Part shown: positions 21,486 through 31,236 of the stretch, in pieces
Layout: each line of letters opens with the position of its first letter
Numbering within the stretch: the stretch's first letter is position 1
Assembly (NCBI GenBank): GCA_951799405.1
Contig: OX637336.1
Location: 17,403,479-17,467,478 of the forward strand
Source: Agapetus fuscipes
Taxonomy: Eukaryota > Arthropoda > Insecta > Trichoptera > Glossosomatidae
DNA length: 64,000 nt
Direction: 5' to 3'
The notes under the pieces: generated by a model
Told to the model about the DNA's origin: nothing
Database searches by the model: none
Seen by the model: the letters and a program-made list of their open reading frames with translations, nothing else
Program-made: the position numbers and the translations under genes

Positions 21486-21605
21486 GCGTATTTTGGTTCC
21501 GATATAAATATGTCAATGGCGCATCAAAGCCGGTAAAATAAAAGCATTGCCGATTCAAGTCCCGTCGGGTTGATCAATCCTTAGCTAACAGGTGCCATTG
21601 AGTCT

Positions 21606-21725
21606 ATAATCTAAGTTGCAAAGTATATTATATTTAATATTCATATTACATGAATTCCCATAAGCAGACACCTATTAGTTCACGCTTACACATGTCGCAA
21701 GAGGACTTACAACAAAAATGGAAAA
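21606..21725 (-). repeat. GTR repeat, tail half
   Basis: Minus-strand fragment from the tail (ATAATCTAAGTTGCAAAG) to the second-hairpin region. Confidence 0.65.
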
Positions 21726-22171
21726 TCATGTCTTACACTATTAGATTTGAACCCAAGAAAATTGCACATTGCACTTATATGATGTATGAACTAAAACTTT
21801 GAATCACTCTGCTCGCATATCTATAATAAGACATGCAACTTGCTCTAAATTACTCTCAACTGAGTCACGTTCTCGGCAAGGGTGAAAAAGGAACACCAAA
21901 CAAGATACGGCTGGAGCAGGAAAGAGAGTGAAATAAAACAATTCTAGCGCCTAATGTTGCTCGTTTGATAATTTAATTTGGCGCGAATCCATGAAAATGG
22001 CGTCAGTTGCAGAAAGGAGTCGGAACTTTACAAATTTCCAGGGATGACATCACATGTTTAGGTGACTAAGATCCTTGGCAACCAAAAGCAAAATATTGGT
22101 TTTCTATTTGGTTAGTAAACCGGTGAGGTGACGTCAATTTTTTTTAAGTCCATGAAATGTCCATAGACAAA
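21726..22171. other. Unassigned interval before the DIRS element
   Basis: No coding sequence. GATCCTTGGCAACC at 22070 is the motif that also ends the 284-bp duplication. Confidence 0.4.
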
Positions 22172-22172
22172 A

Positions 22173-22415
22173 AATGGGGGAGTTTTACCTACCATTAAAA
22201 CTCTTATTATGTTTCTATAGATGTCTGGAGTCCATATTATGAGAGAAACAATCACTTTTTCCCTTTTATGTGGTTTTTTAGTCTATTCCTGGGTCTTTGA
22301 TTTGCACTTTTTTACACTTTAGGCACTTTTCTACTCTATGGTCGCTTTTTCCCCATTTCCTGTTTCCTTATTTCCAGTTCCCCCATAACCCGGTCGCCAT
22401 TTGTCATAAAGCTCA
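22173..22415. repeat. DIRS left terminal repeat with extension
   Basis: 22173-22215 is the unique terminal extension (ATGGGGGAGTTTTACCTACC). From AGATGTCTGGAGTCCATATT on, the sequence is the inverse of the right end, to CATTTGTCATAAAGC at about 22412. Confidence 0.9.
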
Positions 22416-22436
22416 TAATACACCAGGTAGGGGTTA

Positions 22437-22545
22437 CCTGGACTCCAGACATCTATAGAAACATAATAAGAGTTTTAATGGTAGGTAAAACTCCCCCATT
22501 ATGTGTTCTGAGAGATGTCTGGAGTCCATATTATGAGAGATCTGT
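22437..22545. repeat. DIRS internal complementary region (circle junction)
   Basis: Contains the reverse complement of the left extension (AGAGTTTTAATGGTAGGTAA) fused at CCCCCATTATGTG to the reverse complement of the right extension. It is flanked on both sides by the TCTGGAGTCC-type core. In DIRS replication this region templates joining of the two ends. Confidence 0.9.
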
Positions 22546-22574
22546 CTATTATCTCCTGGTGACCGGGGACGTCT

Positions 22575-23030
22575 TTATTTGATATTAACTGGTTGAAATA
22601 GGGAGGGATCTTCTGGAGCTGTATGTTTCAAGATCTCTTTCTGATAGCATTTTCTGAAAGTGTTTTCTATTGGGTAGTTCTCCAGCCAATTAAGTGATGC
22701 GACCGCTGAACGTGTGCTGCCGGGAGTGGCCTCTACTCCTGCTGATTTTAGCGTGTTCTTTACCCATCCTCCTATGATTGTTCTTGTAGCTGCCTTCACT
22801 TGTCCTCGGGTGCTGATGAACAGGTTATAAATATTTTGTCCTGATCTCCTTTCGCGTGATAGTTCAATCAGCTTCCTTATCCAGAAGACTGGGTTGACGT
22901 TGTGTTCCTTGGATTCCAGAAGTGTATCTGTTTTTGATCCAACAAATGGAATTAACACAATTGATGTGCCTTCGTCTAGAATGTTTCCTTCTGTGATATT
23001 TAGCATTATTGTACTCTTCTTCCTGAGGAT
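22575..23030 (-). pseudogene. DIRS tyrosine recombinase, C-terminal part
   Basis: The frame opens at an ATG (23006) overlapping the stop of the upstream frame (TAATG). It encodes the recombinase C-terminus: PGSTRSAVAS, which matches the second catalytic Arg box of DIRS recombinases although the usual His of HxxR is Gly, and FRKCY, the probable nucleophilic Tyr. The segment between these boxes looks shortened. The first catalytic Arg (SSGRRVQ) lies in the neighbouring frame, so a frameshift separates the two halves of the active site. The enzyme would insert or excise the circular DNA intermediate. Confidence 0.8.
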
Positions 23031-23890
23031 AACAGAAGTAAGATTGCTGTTCTACACGCAACTTCATAGAGAAAATCTGAACGAGGAGTGTTCCTGACTA
23101 GCCAGTCTTTCACTATCTGCGAATTCCACACAGGGGACTTAGGAGGGTTAATCCTTACCATTGCTATGGCTTTTAATGTATGTTTCACTAGGAAATCTGA
23201 GCTGAGATTCTTTTCCATCATTGGGTTGCAGAAGGTTACGATGGCTGACTTGTGTACCAGTATAGTCCTGTATGACAGTTTTTTGTTTATGAACAGTTGC
23301 GCTAGATACCTTGCCAATTGATTAGGAGATGATGTGTTGGGATGGGTATTTTCCGCCAGTATCCAGCGGCACCATCTTTGCCAAGCAGGTTTATATGTGT
23401 TGAGTGTGGAAGCTCTCCATCCTGACAGGAGCAGTCTTTTCTCTTCCGCGTTTTGAAAGATTGCGCATGAGTCTGTGGAGTCTCTGGATACGTAAGTTGA
23501 ACTCATGTGTGCCGTCGTGGATGCGAACAGGTCTATATCTGGTACTCCGAAATGATTGAAAATGGCCTTCGTTGCTGTTGATAAAAGATGCCACTCTGGA
23601 GGGGATCTTCCTCTTGATAGGTGATCCGCGTCTCCGTTGTATCTTCCCGGTAGGTACTGCGCTGTTAGCGAGATCTCCCATTGGCCTGCCAGAGTCAACA
23701 GATCTTGGGTAAGATTTAGGAGTGTTTTGGATCTGGTGCCCCCTTCCTTGCGGATGTAGGCGACTACTGTCTTGTTGTCTGATTGTACCAGAATTTCGGA
23801 GCCAGAAAGGTCGTGCGCTGTGCGTTGCAGGGTTGTGAAAACAGCGAACAACTCTTTTCGTTTGGAGTGCCGATTCTTTTGTTTGAACGG
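23006..23890 (-). pseudogene. DIRS RNase H and recombinase N-terminal domain
   Basis: There is no suitable ATG; the frame continues from the RT region. An RNase H segment has VQSDNKTVVAYI and PGRYNGDADHLSRG. A linker follows with the recombinase SAM-like N-terminal domain (WRASTLNTYKPAWQRW), a helical region, and SSGRRV, the first catalytic Arg motif. RNase H removes RNA from the hybrid during reverse transcription. The frame ends in a stop at 23006 directly after this motif. Confidence 0.8.
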
Positions 23891-24060
23891 TCCACTGTCC
23901 TGACAGCATCAAGTCGTCCAGAGTTGCTCCCCAAGCTTAGTCTGACGCATCTGTTGTCAAGAAACGTTCGCAGGTTTCCCTGTGGATGGAACTTGATTCG
24001 TTCGCATTCCCTATCCCCCACTCTATTACTTGTAAGCTGTCCTCGGTCATTTGTCATGAC

Positions 24061-24618
24061 CTTCTTGGTGACAGATGCTTCAGTGGCCTGCTCGCTATCT
24101 GCAATTGTCTGCAGTGGAGGCGACCATGAAGCTGGCAAAGTTTAGTCTTCCTAGGAGACTTTCCGCCAGTTTTAAGGACCATTTTCGAGAAGTCAGTATT
24201 GCTCGAAGTGAGTGGCACAATGCCTCTTTCTTCCGGTAAGAAAGACCTTCTTGGTGACAGGTGCTTCAGTGACCTGCTCGCTATCTGCAATTGTCTGCAG
24301 TGGAGGCGACCATGAAGCTGGCAAAGTTTAGTCTTCCTAGGAGACTTTCCGCCGGTTTTAAGGACCTTTTTCGAGAAGTCAGTATTGCTCGAAGTGAGTG
24401 GCACAATGCCTCTTGCTTCCGGCAAGAAAGACCTTCTTGGTGACAGGTGCTTCAGTGGCCTGCTCGCTATCTGCAATTGTCTGCAGTGGAGGCGACCATG
24501 AAGCTGGCAAAGTTTAGTCTTCCTAGGAGACTTTCCGCCAGTTTTAAGGACCATTTTCGAGAAGTCAGTATTGCTCGAAGTGAGTGGCACAATGCCTCTT
24601 GCTTCCGGTAAGAAAGGA
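24061..24618 (-). repeat. DIRS tandem expansion 1: 3 x 186 bp
   Basis: CTTCTTGGTGACAG starts at 24061, 24247 and 24433, giving an exact 186-bp period (62 codons, so the frame is kept). The unit is the RT thumb/connection region of the DIRS, seen here as SLKLAESLLGRLNFASFM. Copies differ by only a few bases. Confidence 0.9.
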
Positions 24619-25610
24619 ATTTGCAATTGTTATGCGTGTCCCAAACGATTCCCAAGTACTCTAATTGTTGAGTGGGGAAGAGCACTGACTTCTGGAGATT
24701 TACATACCACCCCAGAGATTGTAGGATATCTACTGCTAGATGCGATTGCCGACGAAGATCGTCCTTGGATTGGTTCGCAAGGAGGAAGTCGTCGAGATAA
24801 ACGATTGTCCGGATATCTCGTCGCAGCAGTGAGTAGTTGGGCTACCCAATTTGTGAGGGTTGCAACCATTCTGGGGGCAGATGAAAGGCCAAAGATGCGA
24901 TTGCCGACAAAGATCGTCCTTGGATTGGTTCGCAAGGAGGAAGTTGTCGAGATAAACGATTGTCCGGATATCTCGTCGCAGCAGTAAGTAGTTGGGCTAC
25001 CCAATTTGTGAGGGTTGAAAACACTCTGGGGGCAGATGAAAGGCCAAAGATGCGATTGCCGACAAAGATCGTCCTTGGATTTGTTCGCAAGGAGGAAGTC
25101 GTCGAGATAAACGATTGTCCGGATATCTCGTTGCAGCAGTAAGTAGTTGGGCTACCCAATTTGTGAGGGTTGAAAACATTCTGGGGGCAGATGAAAGGCC
25201 AAAGATGCGATTGTCGACAAAGATCGTCCTTGGATTGGTTCGCAAGGAGGAAGTCGTCGAGATAAACGATTGTCCGGATATCTCGTCGCAGCAGAAAGTA
25301 GTTGGGCTACCCAATTTGTGAGGGTTGCAAACATTCTGGGGGCAGATGAAAGGCCAAAGGGCAGACTTGTCATCTGAAGTAATTCTCCTCGATAGACCAG
25401 TCGCAAAAATCTCCGATGTGCTATTGGGAGATGAAAGTAAGCTTGCGATAGGTCTATTTTCGACAACCAATCGTTTGGCTGCAGAACCTCTGACACTTTG
25501 TAGTGGCTTATGAGTTTGAACGGAGCCGGGTCTAGGAAGAAGTTTTAACGATTTCAGGTTGAAAATTATTCTCGGGGAATCGTCCGATTTGAGTGTTAGG
25601 AACATTTTTG
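24467..25610 (-). pseudogene. DIRS reverse transcriptase, disrupted
   Basis: On the minus strand, from about 25605: FLTLKSDDSPRIIFNLKSL (RT fingers), [16 protein letters not shown] (first catalytic Asp), [15 protein letters not shown], then the catalytic box as YLDDFLLAN (near 24785 and repeated in each expansion unit), and LEYLGIVWDT (thumb). The gene is interrupted by the 155-bp expansion array, whose period is not a multiple of 3, so no full-length RT can be made. Confidence 0.85.
24742..25361 (-). repeat. DIRS tandem expansion 2: 4 x 155 bp
   Basis: GATCGTCCTTGG starts at 24757, 24912, 25067 and 25222, a constant 155-bp period. The unit covers the RT catalytic box. Since 155 is 2 modulo 3, each added copy shifts the frame. 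Confidence 0.9.
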
Positions 25611-25877
25611 ATAAGAAACTCTGACACTTTGTAGTGGCTTATGAGTTTGAACGGAGCCGGGTCTAGGAAGAAGTTTTAACGATTTTGGTTGAAAATCATT
25701 CTCGGGGAATCGTCCGATTTGAGTGTTAGGAACATTTTTGATAAGAAACTCTGACACTTTGTAGTGGCTTATGAGTTCGAACGGAGCCGGGTCTAGGAAG
25801 AAGTTTTAACGATTTTGGTTGAAAATCATTCTCGGGGAATCGTCCGATTTGAGTGTTAGGAACATTTTTGATAAGAA
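25490..25877 (-). repeat. DIRS tandem expansion 3: 3 x ~130 bp
   Basis: CTGACACTTTGTAG starts at 25490, 25621 and 25751 (periods 131 and 130). The unit is the RT finger region ([17 protein letters not shown]). One unit differs by a base in the GATTT(C)AGG stretch. Confidence 0.9.
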
Positions 25878-27149
25878 GCTGGGAGATGACTCCGCTGCCT
25901 CTATAACTCCGGATTCGGTCATTTCCTTTATTTGAGAGTCCATTTCGGGCGAAAGACTCGCCTGGTATAGCATTAAGTGGCTCCCTCTGGGAAACCAGAT
26001 AATCTATCCTTGGGTCCAAGACAACCCTAAGCCGTTTCTGACGCCGCGGCGGTGAACCTGATTCCGAAGTGTCATATCCGCATTTTTACATCCACACATT
26101 GAGATATATACTATAGAGTCGCAACCATCATACAATCAGGAAAAAAATGTCAAGCCGAAGTCCGTTGGAAACGTTTTAATGCAGATGCAAGGAGACAATC
26201 AGTTTTTATCCAGCTTCTGCATCGAATAACGCGCACTGTACTCTCAGGTTAAAACGAGATAGCAATAATTTTAGCAAACACATGGCAGACTTCAAACACG
26301 ACAAAAAGGGCTGGATGTCATAATTCTCTGATATAAAATTCCCCTACAGTAATACTATTAAAAATGAATGTCAGATTAAAATGAAATGTAACTTTAGTCC
26401 TTAACTTTTAAAAATTATATGAGCAAGTCTTCAACCAGCAACCCGGCAGTTTACAACCTTATTGTCGGTGTCAAATGTGTAACATTAATTAAAATATATT
26501 TAAGAAAAACTTATTTTTTTCAAAAATAAATTGTTTTAATAATTAATCTGTGCTAGTATGTTGTGTTTTTTTTCATTTGTGCATGTTGTATAATTGATCA
26601 AGTTCACAAACAATGGTGTTTGAAAACTCCAATCACAATATTTAGACATTTATGGCAATATGTATTACCACCTGTCACGTCCGTTCGCTGTGTAAGTCTG
26701 CGTGAGACTGACGAGCCTCAAAATCGGGTTTTTCTCGAGTACGACTTTTGACTTACTACAGGGTGCTACGTGTTTCGAGCAACGTTACGTCTCTAGTATA
26801 TATACCTCAATGCATCCACATCACCTGAATCCTGTGAAATTTTGGCGGGAGGTGGCCCTTTTTTGTTATCACAACTCATAACACTGATTTTGATGTTATC
26901 TAAAGTAAAAACTCCGTTAAAATAACGAAAAACGTTTTTCGTAAATATGACAGCGTGGCATAACCAAGAAAAATACGTATGCGAACTTTTAACCACCACA
27001 ATATCACCTGTTTTAGTTTTTAATTGTTCACAAGGACACAAGATGGTAAAATAACACTCTTTTAAATGTTTTTGCCCAGGAATATTGTCAATTCACTCAA
27101 ATTTTCGAAGGTGAATTCAACTGACATGTGACCACAAGGGAAAAATGAC
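25878..27149 (-). other. DIRS 5' part; gag region not recognised
   Basis: 25878-26030 continues the RT N-terminal side. From about 26040 to 27149 I see no open frame longer than ~80 codons and no Gag-like motif. The expected first ORF is degraded or deleted. Confidence 0.6.
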
Positions 27150-27359
27150 GCTTTATGACAAATGGCGACCGGGTTATGGGGGAACTGGAAATAAGGAAAC
27201 AGGAAATGGGGAAAAAGCGACCATAGAGTAGAAAAGTGCCTAAAGTGTAAAAAAGTGCAAATCAAAGACCCAGGAATAGACTAAAAAACCACATAAAAGG
27301 GAAAAAGTGATTGTTTCTCTCATAATATGGACTCCAGACATCTCTCAGAACACATAATG
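27150..27359. repeat. DIRS right terminal repeat with extension
   Basis: Starts GCTTTATGACAAATGGCGAC and ends with the 16-bp extension CTCAGAACACATAATG. Inverse of 22215-22412. Confidence 0.9.
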
Positions 27360-27563
27360 AAATTTAGGTGCACCAAGGTTGTTATTTTCTTTTTTTTTAT
27401 AATTTCTTCATATTCTGGTACCCATATCGCTTTCGTTTCCGTCTCAACACATGTTTATCATTATATTTTTTAGAGTTTTTCTGTTAACGCGATGAAAGTC
27501 AATGGTATTTTTTTTATAAATTCTATAGGAACAACAAAGTTTTAATTCACTTTTTTTTTTTAA

Positions 27564-27600
27564 CTCAAACGTTTTTCCCTAATGAGGCATCTTCAGGAGC
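27564..27600 (-). ncRNA. Hammerhead-ribozyme-like motif, locus 3 (mutated)
   Basis: On the minus strand: CTC helix I, CTGAAGA core, one unpaired T, CCT/AGG stem II, then GAAAAACGTTTGAG. Aligned to locus 1a the base at G12 is A, so it is probably inactive. Helix I (CTC/GAG) still pairs. Confidence 0.45.
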
Positions 27601-27624
27601 ATAATAGTTACATTTTCATCGTTT

Positions 27625-27775
27625 TTCTCAGCCTGTCTCTATTCTTTGCTGGATGTAGGACTCTTCCAATCCTCTCAAAACCTCCCTGTTCAGGCTCCTC
27701 GTAATTGCAGCGCCTTCAACATCATCCAACTATCTCAGCTGTGGTCTCCCAACTCCACTGCTCGACGTCCCTGGG
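27625..27775 (-). pseudogene. LINE 3' remnant, RTE-like family
   Basis: On the minus strand it reads as the basic tail of a non-LTR RT (R-P-Q-L-R-x-L-D-D-V) followed by L-N-R-E-V-L-R-G-L-E-E-S-Y. The same family is at 51490-51775. It contains stops. Confidence 0.6.
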
Positions 27776-27940
27776 CTGGAAGTATTATCACCACGGTTAT
27801 TCCCACCTACCGAGTATCGGTAATATTTGTATGACGACTAATCTGCTGTTCACTTGCGGCCATCTTGGATTGACAGGTGTTGATACAAATATTACCGATA
27901 TTCGGTAGGTAAGAATTACCATGGTGATGAGACTTCCAGC
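27775..27940. mobile_element. Palindromic MITE, 58-bp arms
   Basis: 27775-27832 (GCTGGAAGTATTATCACCAC onward) and 27883-27940 are inverse copies with a few mismatches around a 50-bp spacer. No ORF. It lies directly after the LINE 3' end. Confidence 0.7.
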
Positions 27941-28529
27941 TTTGGGCTGCCACAGGGTAACCATCTTCGCCCATTTGTCTTCGATATGTTTTTTTACACA
28001 TTTCCTCCTTGAAATATTTATTTTTCAAGACAAAACATAATTTCAGTATTTAAATGACTGAACGCCTAATATAATCTTAAATTTATAGCATCTTGTCATT
28101 CGTTCACGCGTTTCTCTTTCGCAGTTTATTATTTTGACAGCTCAAAACAAACATGGCGCTATTTCGCGCGAATTTTGCAAACAAAGCGCCTCGCCGCGGC
28201 CAATTGCGAACTAAAATAAGCATTTTTATGAACTTCAAGTCTTTTAATTTAATTAAAAAACTAAGAATAATGTAACTAAGCATGAAATAAATATTTGTGT
28301 TGTAAAAATCCAAAAGCATAAATTAACGTTTTTTTTTCTTAGAAAATTGATAAACATCATTTTCGGTGTCTGCAACGTATTTATTTTATTTTCTTATATT
28401 ATAGTCGCACCTTTGAAATACATTTTATTAAGTAAGAACATACGTAGAAAAAAACAGGATTGAAAAAGAAACATTTTTGTTACAAAAACCGACTATTTGT
28501 TTATGACTTAAATTCCTATTTTAAACATA
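27941..28529. other. AT-rich interval, nothing recognised
   Basis: Only a short CG-rich patch (28130-28200, GGCGCTATTTCGCGCG) stands out. No ORF with family features. Confidence 0.45.
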
Positions 28530-28825
28530 TCCGTTCGATATAGCTCAGTTCGTAGAGTGCTTGCATTCCATGCTGAAAACTCGGGTTCGAATCCCAAGGG
28601 AGTCAGAAATGATTTTCCGTTTTGGTGCTTATTTCAGGCCCAAAATGAAGTACCGGAAAAGTTTTTGACTAAATGAATACAAGCCCCCTCGGGAGCTGGA
28701 AAACCCCAACTTCAACTGAATTGGTTGGCTCCCTTACCTGTGAAAATAAATCGGTTCCACTCGCCACATGCAACTCCTTCTGGGAAAACGCAGCATGGAG
28801 GTACACTATATGTGTAGCTTAGAAG
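28530..28825 (+). repeat. SINE B
   Basis: Head GATATAGCTCAGTTCGTAGA (A box), B box GGGTTCGAATCCC, body ACTTCAACTGAATTGGTTGG and 3' end GGTACACTATATGTGTAGC. Confidence 0.85.
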
Positions 28826-29815
28826 TGGTAGCATAGCACAGCTGTGCAATCATTGAATTATTAAACAAGTGTTCGTTTATTCGTTTATATTTTACTTAAA
28901 CAATAACTAAAAACAAAGTTTGTGAACTACAACACACGTTCTGTTTTTCAGTATTTTTTCCTTTGACTGTTTACATATTTTAAAAATAGACCCCTTTGTT
29001 CATTTCTCGAACACAAGTTCAAGCTCTTGTATTTTCAAAACAATTAATTATTTGCAGAAATTATGGGACTACGTACAGTTCGTTGGCCAACATTTTGAAA
29101 ATTCTAAATATAGCTCCGCACGTGAATAGACATAGATAAAATTGTATCCTCATCCGGCAGGGTTGCTAGGGAAAATGCATTTGGTCATTGGTTGCTAAGG
29201 ATGGCAATAAAACTCTGTGTGTTGCAAAACAAATATTATATTCACTTTTTCATATTCTTTAATTAATTATAATCAATTATACAATTTAGTAGGTCTGTCT
29301 ACTTAGCGTCGAATCTTTCATCTAAAGTACCAGACGGGGATCGAACCCGCGTTCTAAAGACCAACATCTTTATTTAAATTTAATTTTGAACATGCAAGAA
29401 TGTTGATTGCTGAATGATGTTCTGCAGGGAAAACATGCACGTCAATTTCCACTTTTAGTTTTGACTTTTTTTATTTATAAAGTGTTTTTTCCAACTTCCG
29501 GTTGATTGATATGGGTTGTGACCCATGACTGTCGAAAAAGTTTTTATTTGTATATTCTCCTGGAATGTAATAGCATGGTTTTTATTTTGTAACTTTCCCC
29601 CCTTCTCAATATAACTGTCAAAATATCAACTGAATTATTTTTTTGTCTCTACCGGAGAAACCAGTAAGAACTCTGAAGAAAAAAAAAAGTTGATAAATAA
29701 GACAATATTGTATCGTCACGCAGCCGGGTTGCTAGGGGAAAGGAATACAAATATTTTTTTGTTGCAAGACTGACGTTTTCTCGTCAAGAAAAAAGTTTCA
29801 AACTCAATAATGTCC
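28826..29815. other. Unassigned interval with tRNA-like B box and GTTGCTAGG motifs
   Basis: 29322-29355 reads on the minus strand as GGGTTCGATCCCC after a short tRNA-like arm, too short for a tRNA. GGGTTGCTAGGG-type motifs at 29161 and 29728 and TTTTCTCG..GAAAAAAG at 29776 match, in inverse, 39545-39612. This is a dispersed repeat of unknown class. Confidence 0.45.
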
Positions 29816-29817
29816 GG

Positions 29818-30048
29818 ACCTCATTAAATTCAGCACTCAACAGGCTAAGAACGGGTGTTGGCAGAGCTTGCTGTAACATGAGGGCCTGGGGAATCCTTCA
29901 TCAAGATGACACCACGCTCTGTGAATGCGGAGCCCAACAGTCAATGGATCACCTTCGGATCTGCCCGGCCAGCCCAACAAGCTGCTCACTGGCCGACCTA
30001 ATGGAGAGTAATAGTGAAGCAGTGGATGTTGCCCGACACTGGACAAGA
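29818..30048 (+). pseudogene. Non-LTR retrotransposon C-terminal fragment
   Basis: An open plus-strand frame reads LNRLRTGVGRACCNMRAWG, then a C-x-C-x7-H-x4-C finger (CECGAQQSMDHLRICP) typical of non-LTR ORF2 C-termini. The insertion of the LTR element at 30053 cuts it. The sequence continues at 34188 with TGACACGAAGAAGAAGA, a likely (GAA)n tail. Confidence 0.7.
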
Positions 30049-30052
30049 GTAG
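30049..30052. repeat. Target-site duplication GTAG, left
   Basis: GTAG precedes TGTTATG of the 5' LTR and recurs at 34188-34191 directly after the 3' LTR end CGTAACA. The 4-bp size suits a Ty3/gypsy-type integrase. Confidence 0.85.
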
Positions 30053-30570
30053 TGTTATGTAAATATAAATATTGAAATAAGTATGGGTAGTTATAGTGTT
30101 ATGTAAATATAAATATTGAAATAAGTATGGATAGTTATAGTTATAAGAATCCTCAAAAGTATTGGTAGGTAAGATCGATAATTATGTATAAGTGTAGAAT
30201 TCTCTAGGCTAAGTAGGTATTTGTTATAATTATAGGAATACTGTATTGCATTGGTAGGTAGGATTTTGGTTGTGTCTAGGTAGTACGTGAAACATCGAGA
30301 AGTAATAATTACTCTGGAACCGTCTGGCGACTTTAGTTCTGGATCATACTGCTCTGAAGAGTATAAAGGTGCGAATGGCCTGCAGAGCGGGCCAGTATCA
30401 TAGCGACTTACAAACACATCGAAGCCATCTGATCAGTGAACCGAAACCAAGTAGAATAATCGAGAAAGTAGTGTGAAAATAAATATTGTAACAGTGTAAA
30501 ATAAATAAGTTTTAAAGGAGACCTGTGTATTTTTAATTTGGAAAGACAATTGAACCCTAATTTCGTAACA
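30053..30570 (+). repeat. 5' LTR (518 bp)
   Basis: Contains a ~46-bp direct internal duplication at its start (TATAAATATTGAAATAAGTA, twice). TATAAAG near 30363 and AATAAA near 30478 are possible TATA and polyadenylation signals. Confidence 0.9.
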
Positions 30571-31236
30571 ATTGGCGTCAGGTGCGGAATTGTCAAGAAA
30601 AATTAAGATCTTCTGTCTAAAAATAAATAAAATAAATTAAATAGTGTTGAAATGAACTTTATTCAAATTGAACTTTGTGTGAACTGACTTTTGTGAAAAC
30701 AAGTGTTTAAATAAATTTTTGTTAAAAGAAAAGACGCAAAAGCAAGTTGCTTATAAATTCTGGAACATCATATGGAACATAATTCTGGACATAACATAAT
30801 GACTATTTTACCGCATTGAGAAAGTCATCAAATTGGACCATAGTTTTTTTATTATTGTGTGTGATTAAAAAAATAAAATAAATAAATAAAAAATCTTGAA
30901 AAATATTACAAAAGAACGTTCCAGATTCATCGAGAAAAAGTTTTTGAATAACTATCCTTTGTTTACAAGTGTGTGAATGTACATTACTTAAGTACCTACC
31001 TGTGTGTTTGAAAGACTTGAGACGAAATAAATAATTATGTACTATCAGACATTATTATGTTAAAAATATTGGTGATTTAAAAATAAATATTAAAAGACAG
31101 TACCTACCAATCAGTGTAATCAGATAAATTATTATTTTGCTAAAGTACGTATTCAAAACAGCTATATATATAAAACTCAAAACTTGTATTAAATAAATTT
31201 AAAAATATTTTTGTTTTGAAGTAAATTTTGAAAAAA
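30571..31236 (+). other. Leader of the gag-only element, PBS-like start
   Basis: TGGCGTCAGGTGCGG at 30573 is the primer-binding-site candidate; its complement ends in CCA as a tRNA would. I could not name the tRNA. The rest is AT-rich noncoding leader. Confidence 0.6.

Larger units (their letters stand above)
22173..27359 (-). mobile_element. DIRS-type retroelement
   Basis: About 5.2 kb. The terminal inverted repeats (about 22215-22415 and 27150-27335) match as reverse complements over some 190 bp with no difference that I can see. Each end has a different terminal extension. The internal complementary region at about 22437-22545 joins reverse complements of both extensions head to head, as expected for the DIRS circle junction. 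The coding strand is minus: RT, RNase H, then tyrosine recombinase, in DIRS order. This mechanism uses a circular intermediate and recombinase rather than an integrase. Frame breaks and tandem expansions make the copy defective. Confidence 0.9.

Noticed and set aside
26793..27265. DIRS gag gene
   Set aside because: Only short frames overlapping the terminal repeat; nothing resembling DIRS Gag.
30091..30417. 108-codon minus-strand frame, repeated at 33708
   Set aside because: It lies inside both LTRs and is antisense; it is the same chance frame twice.
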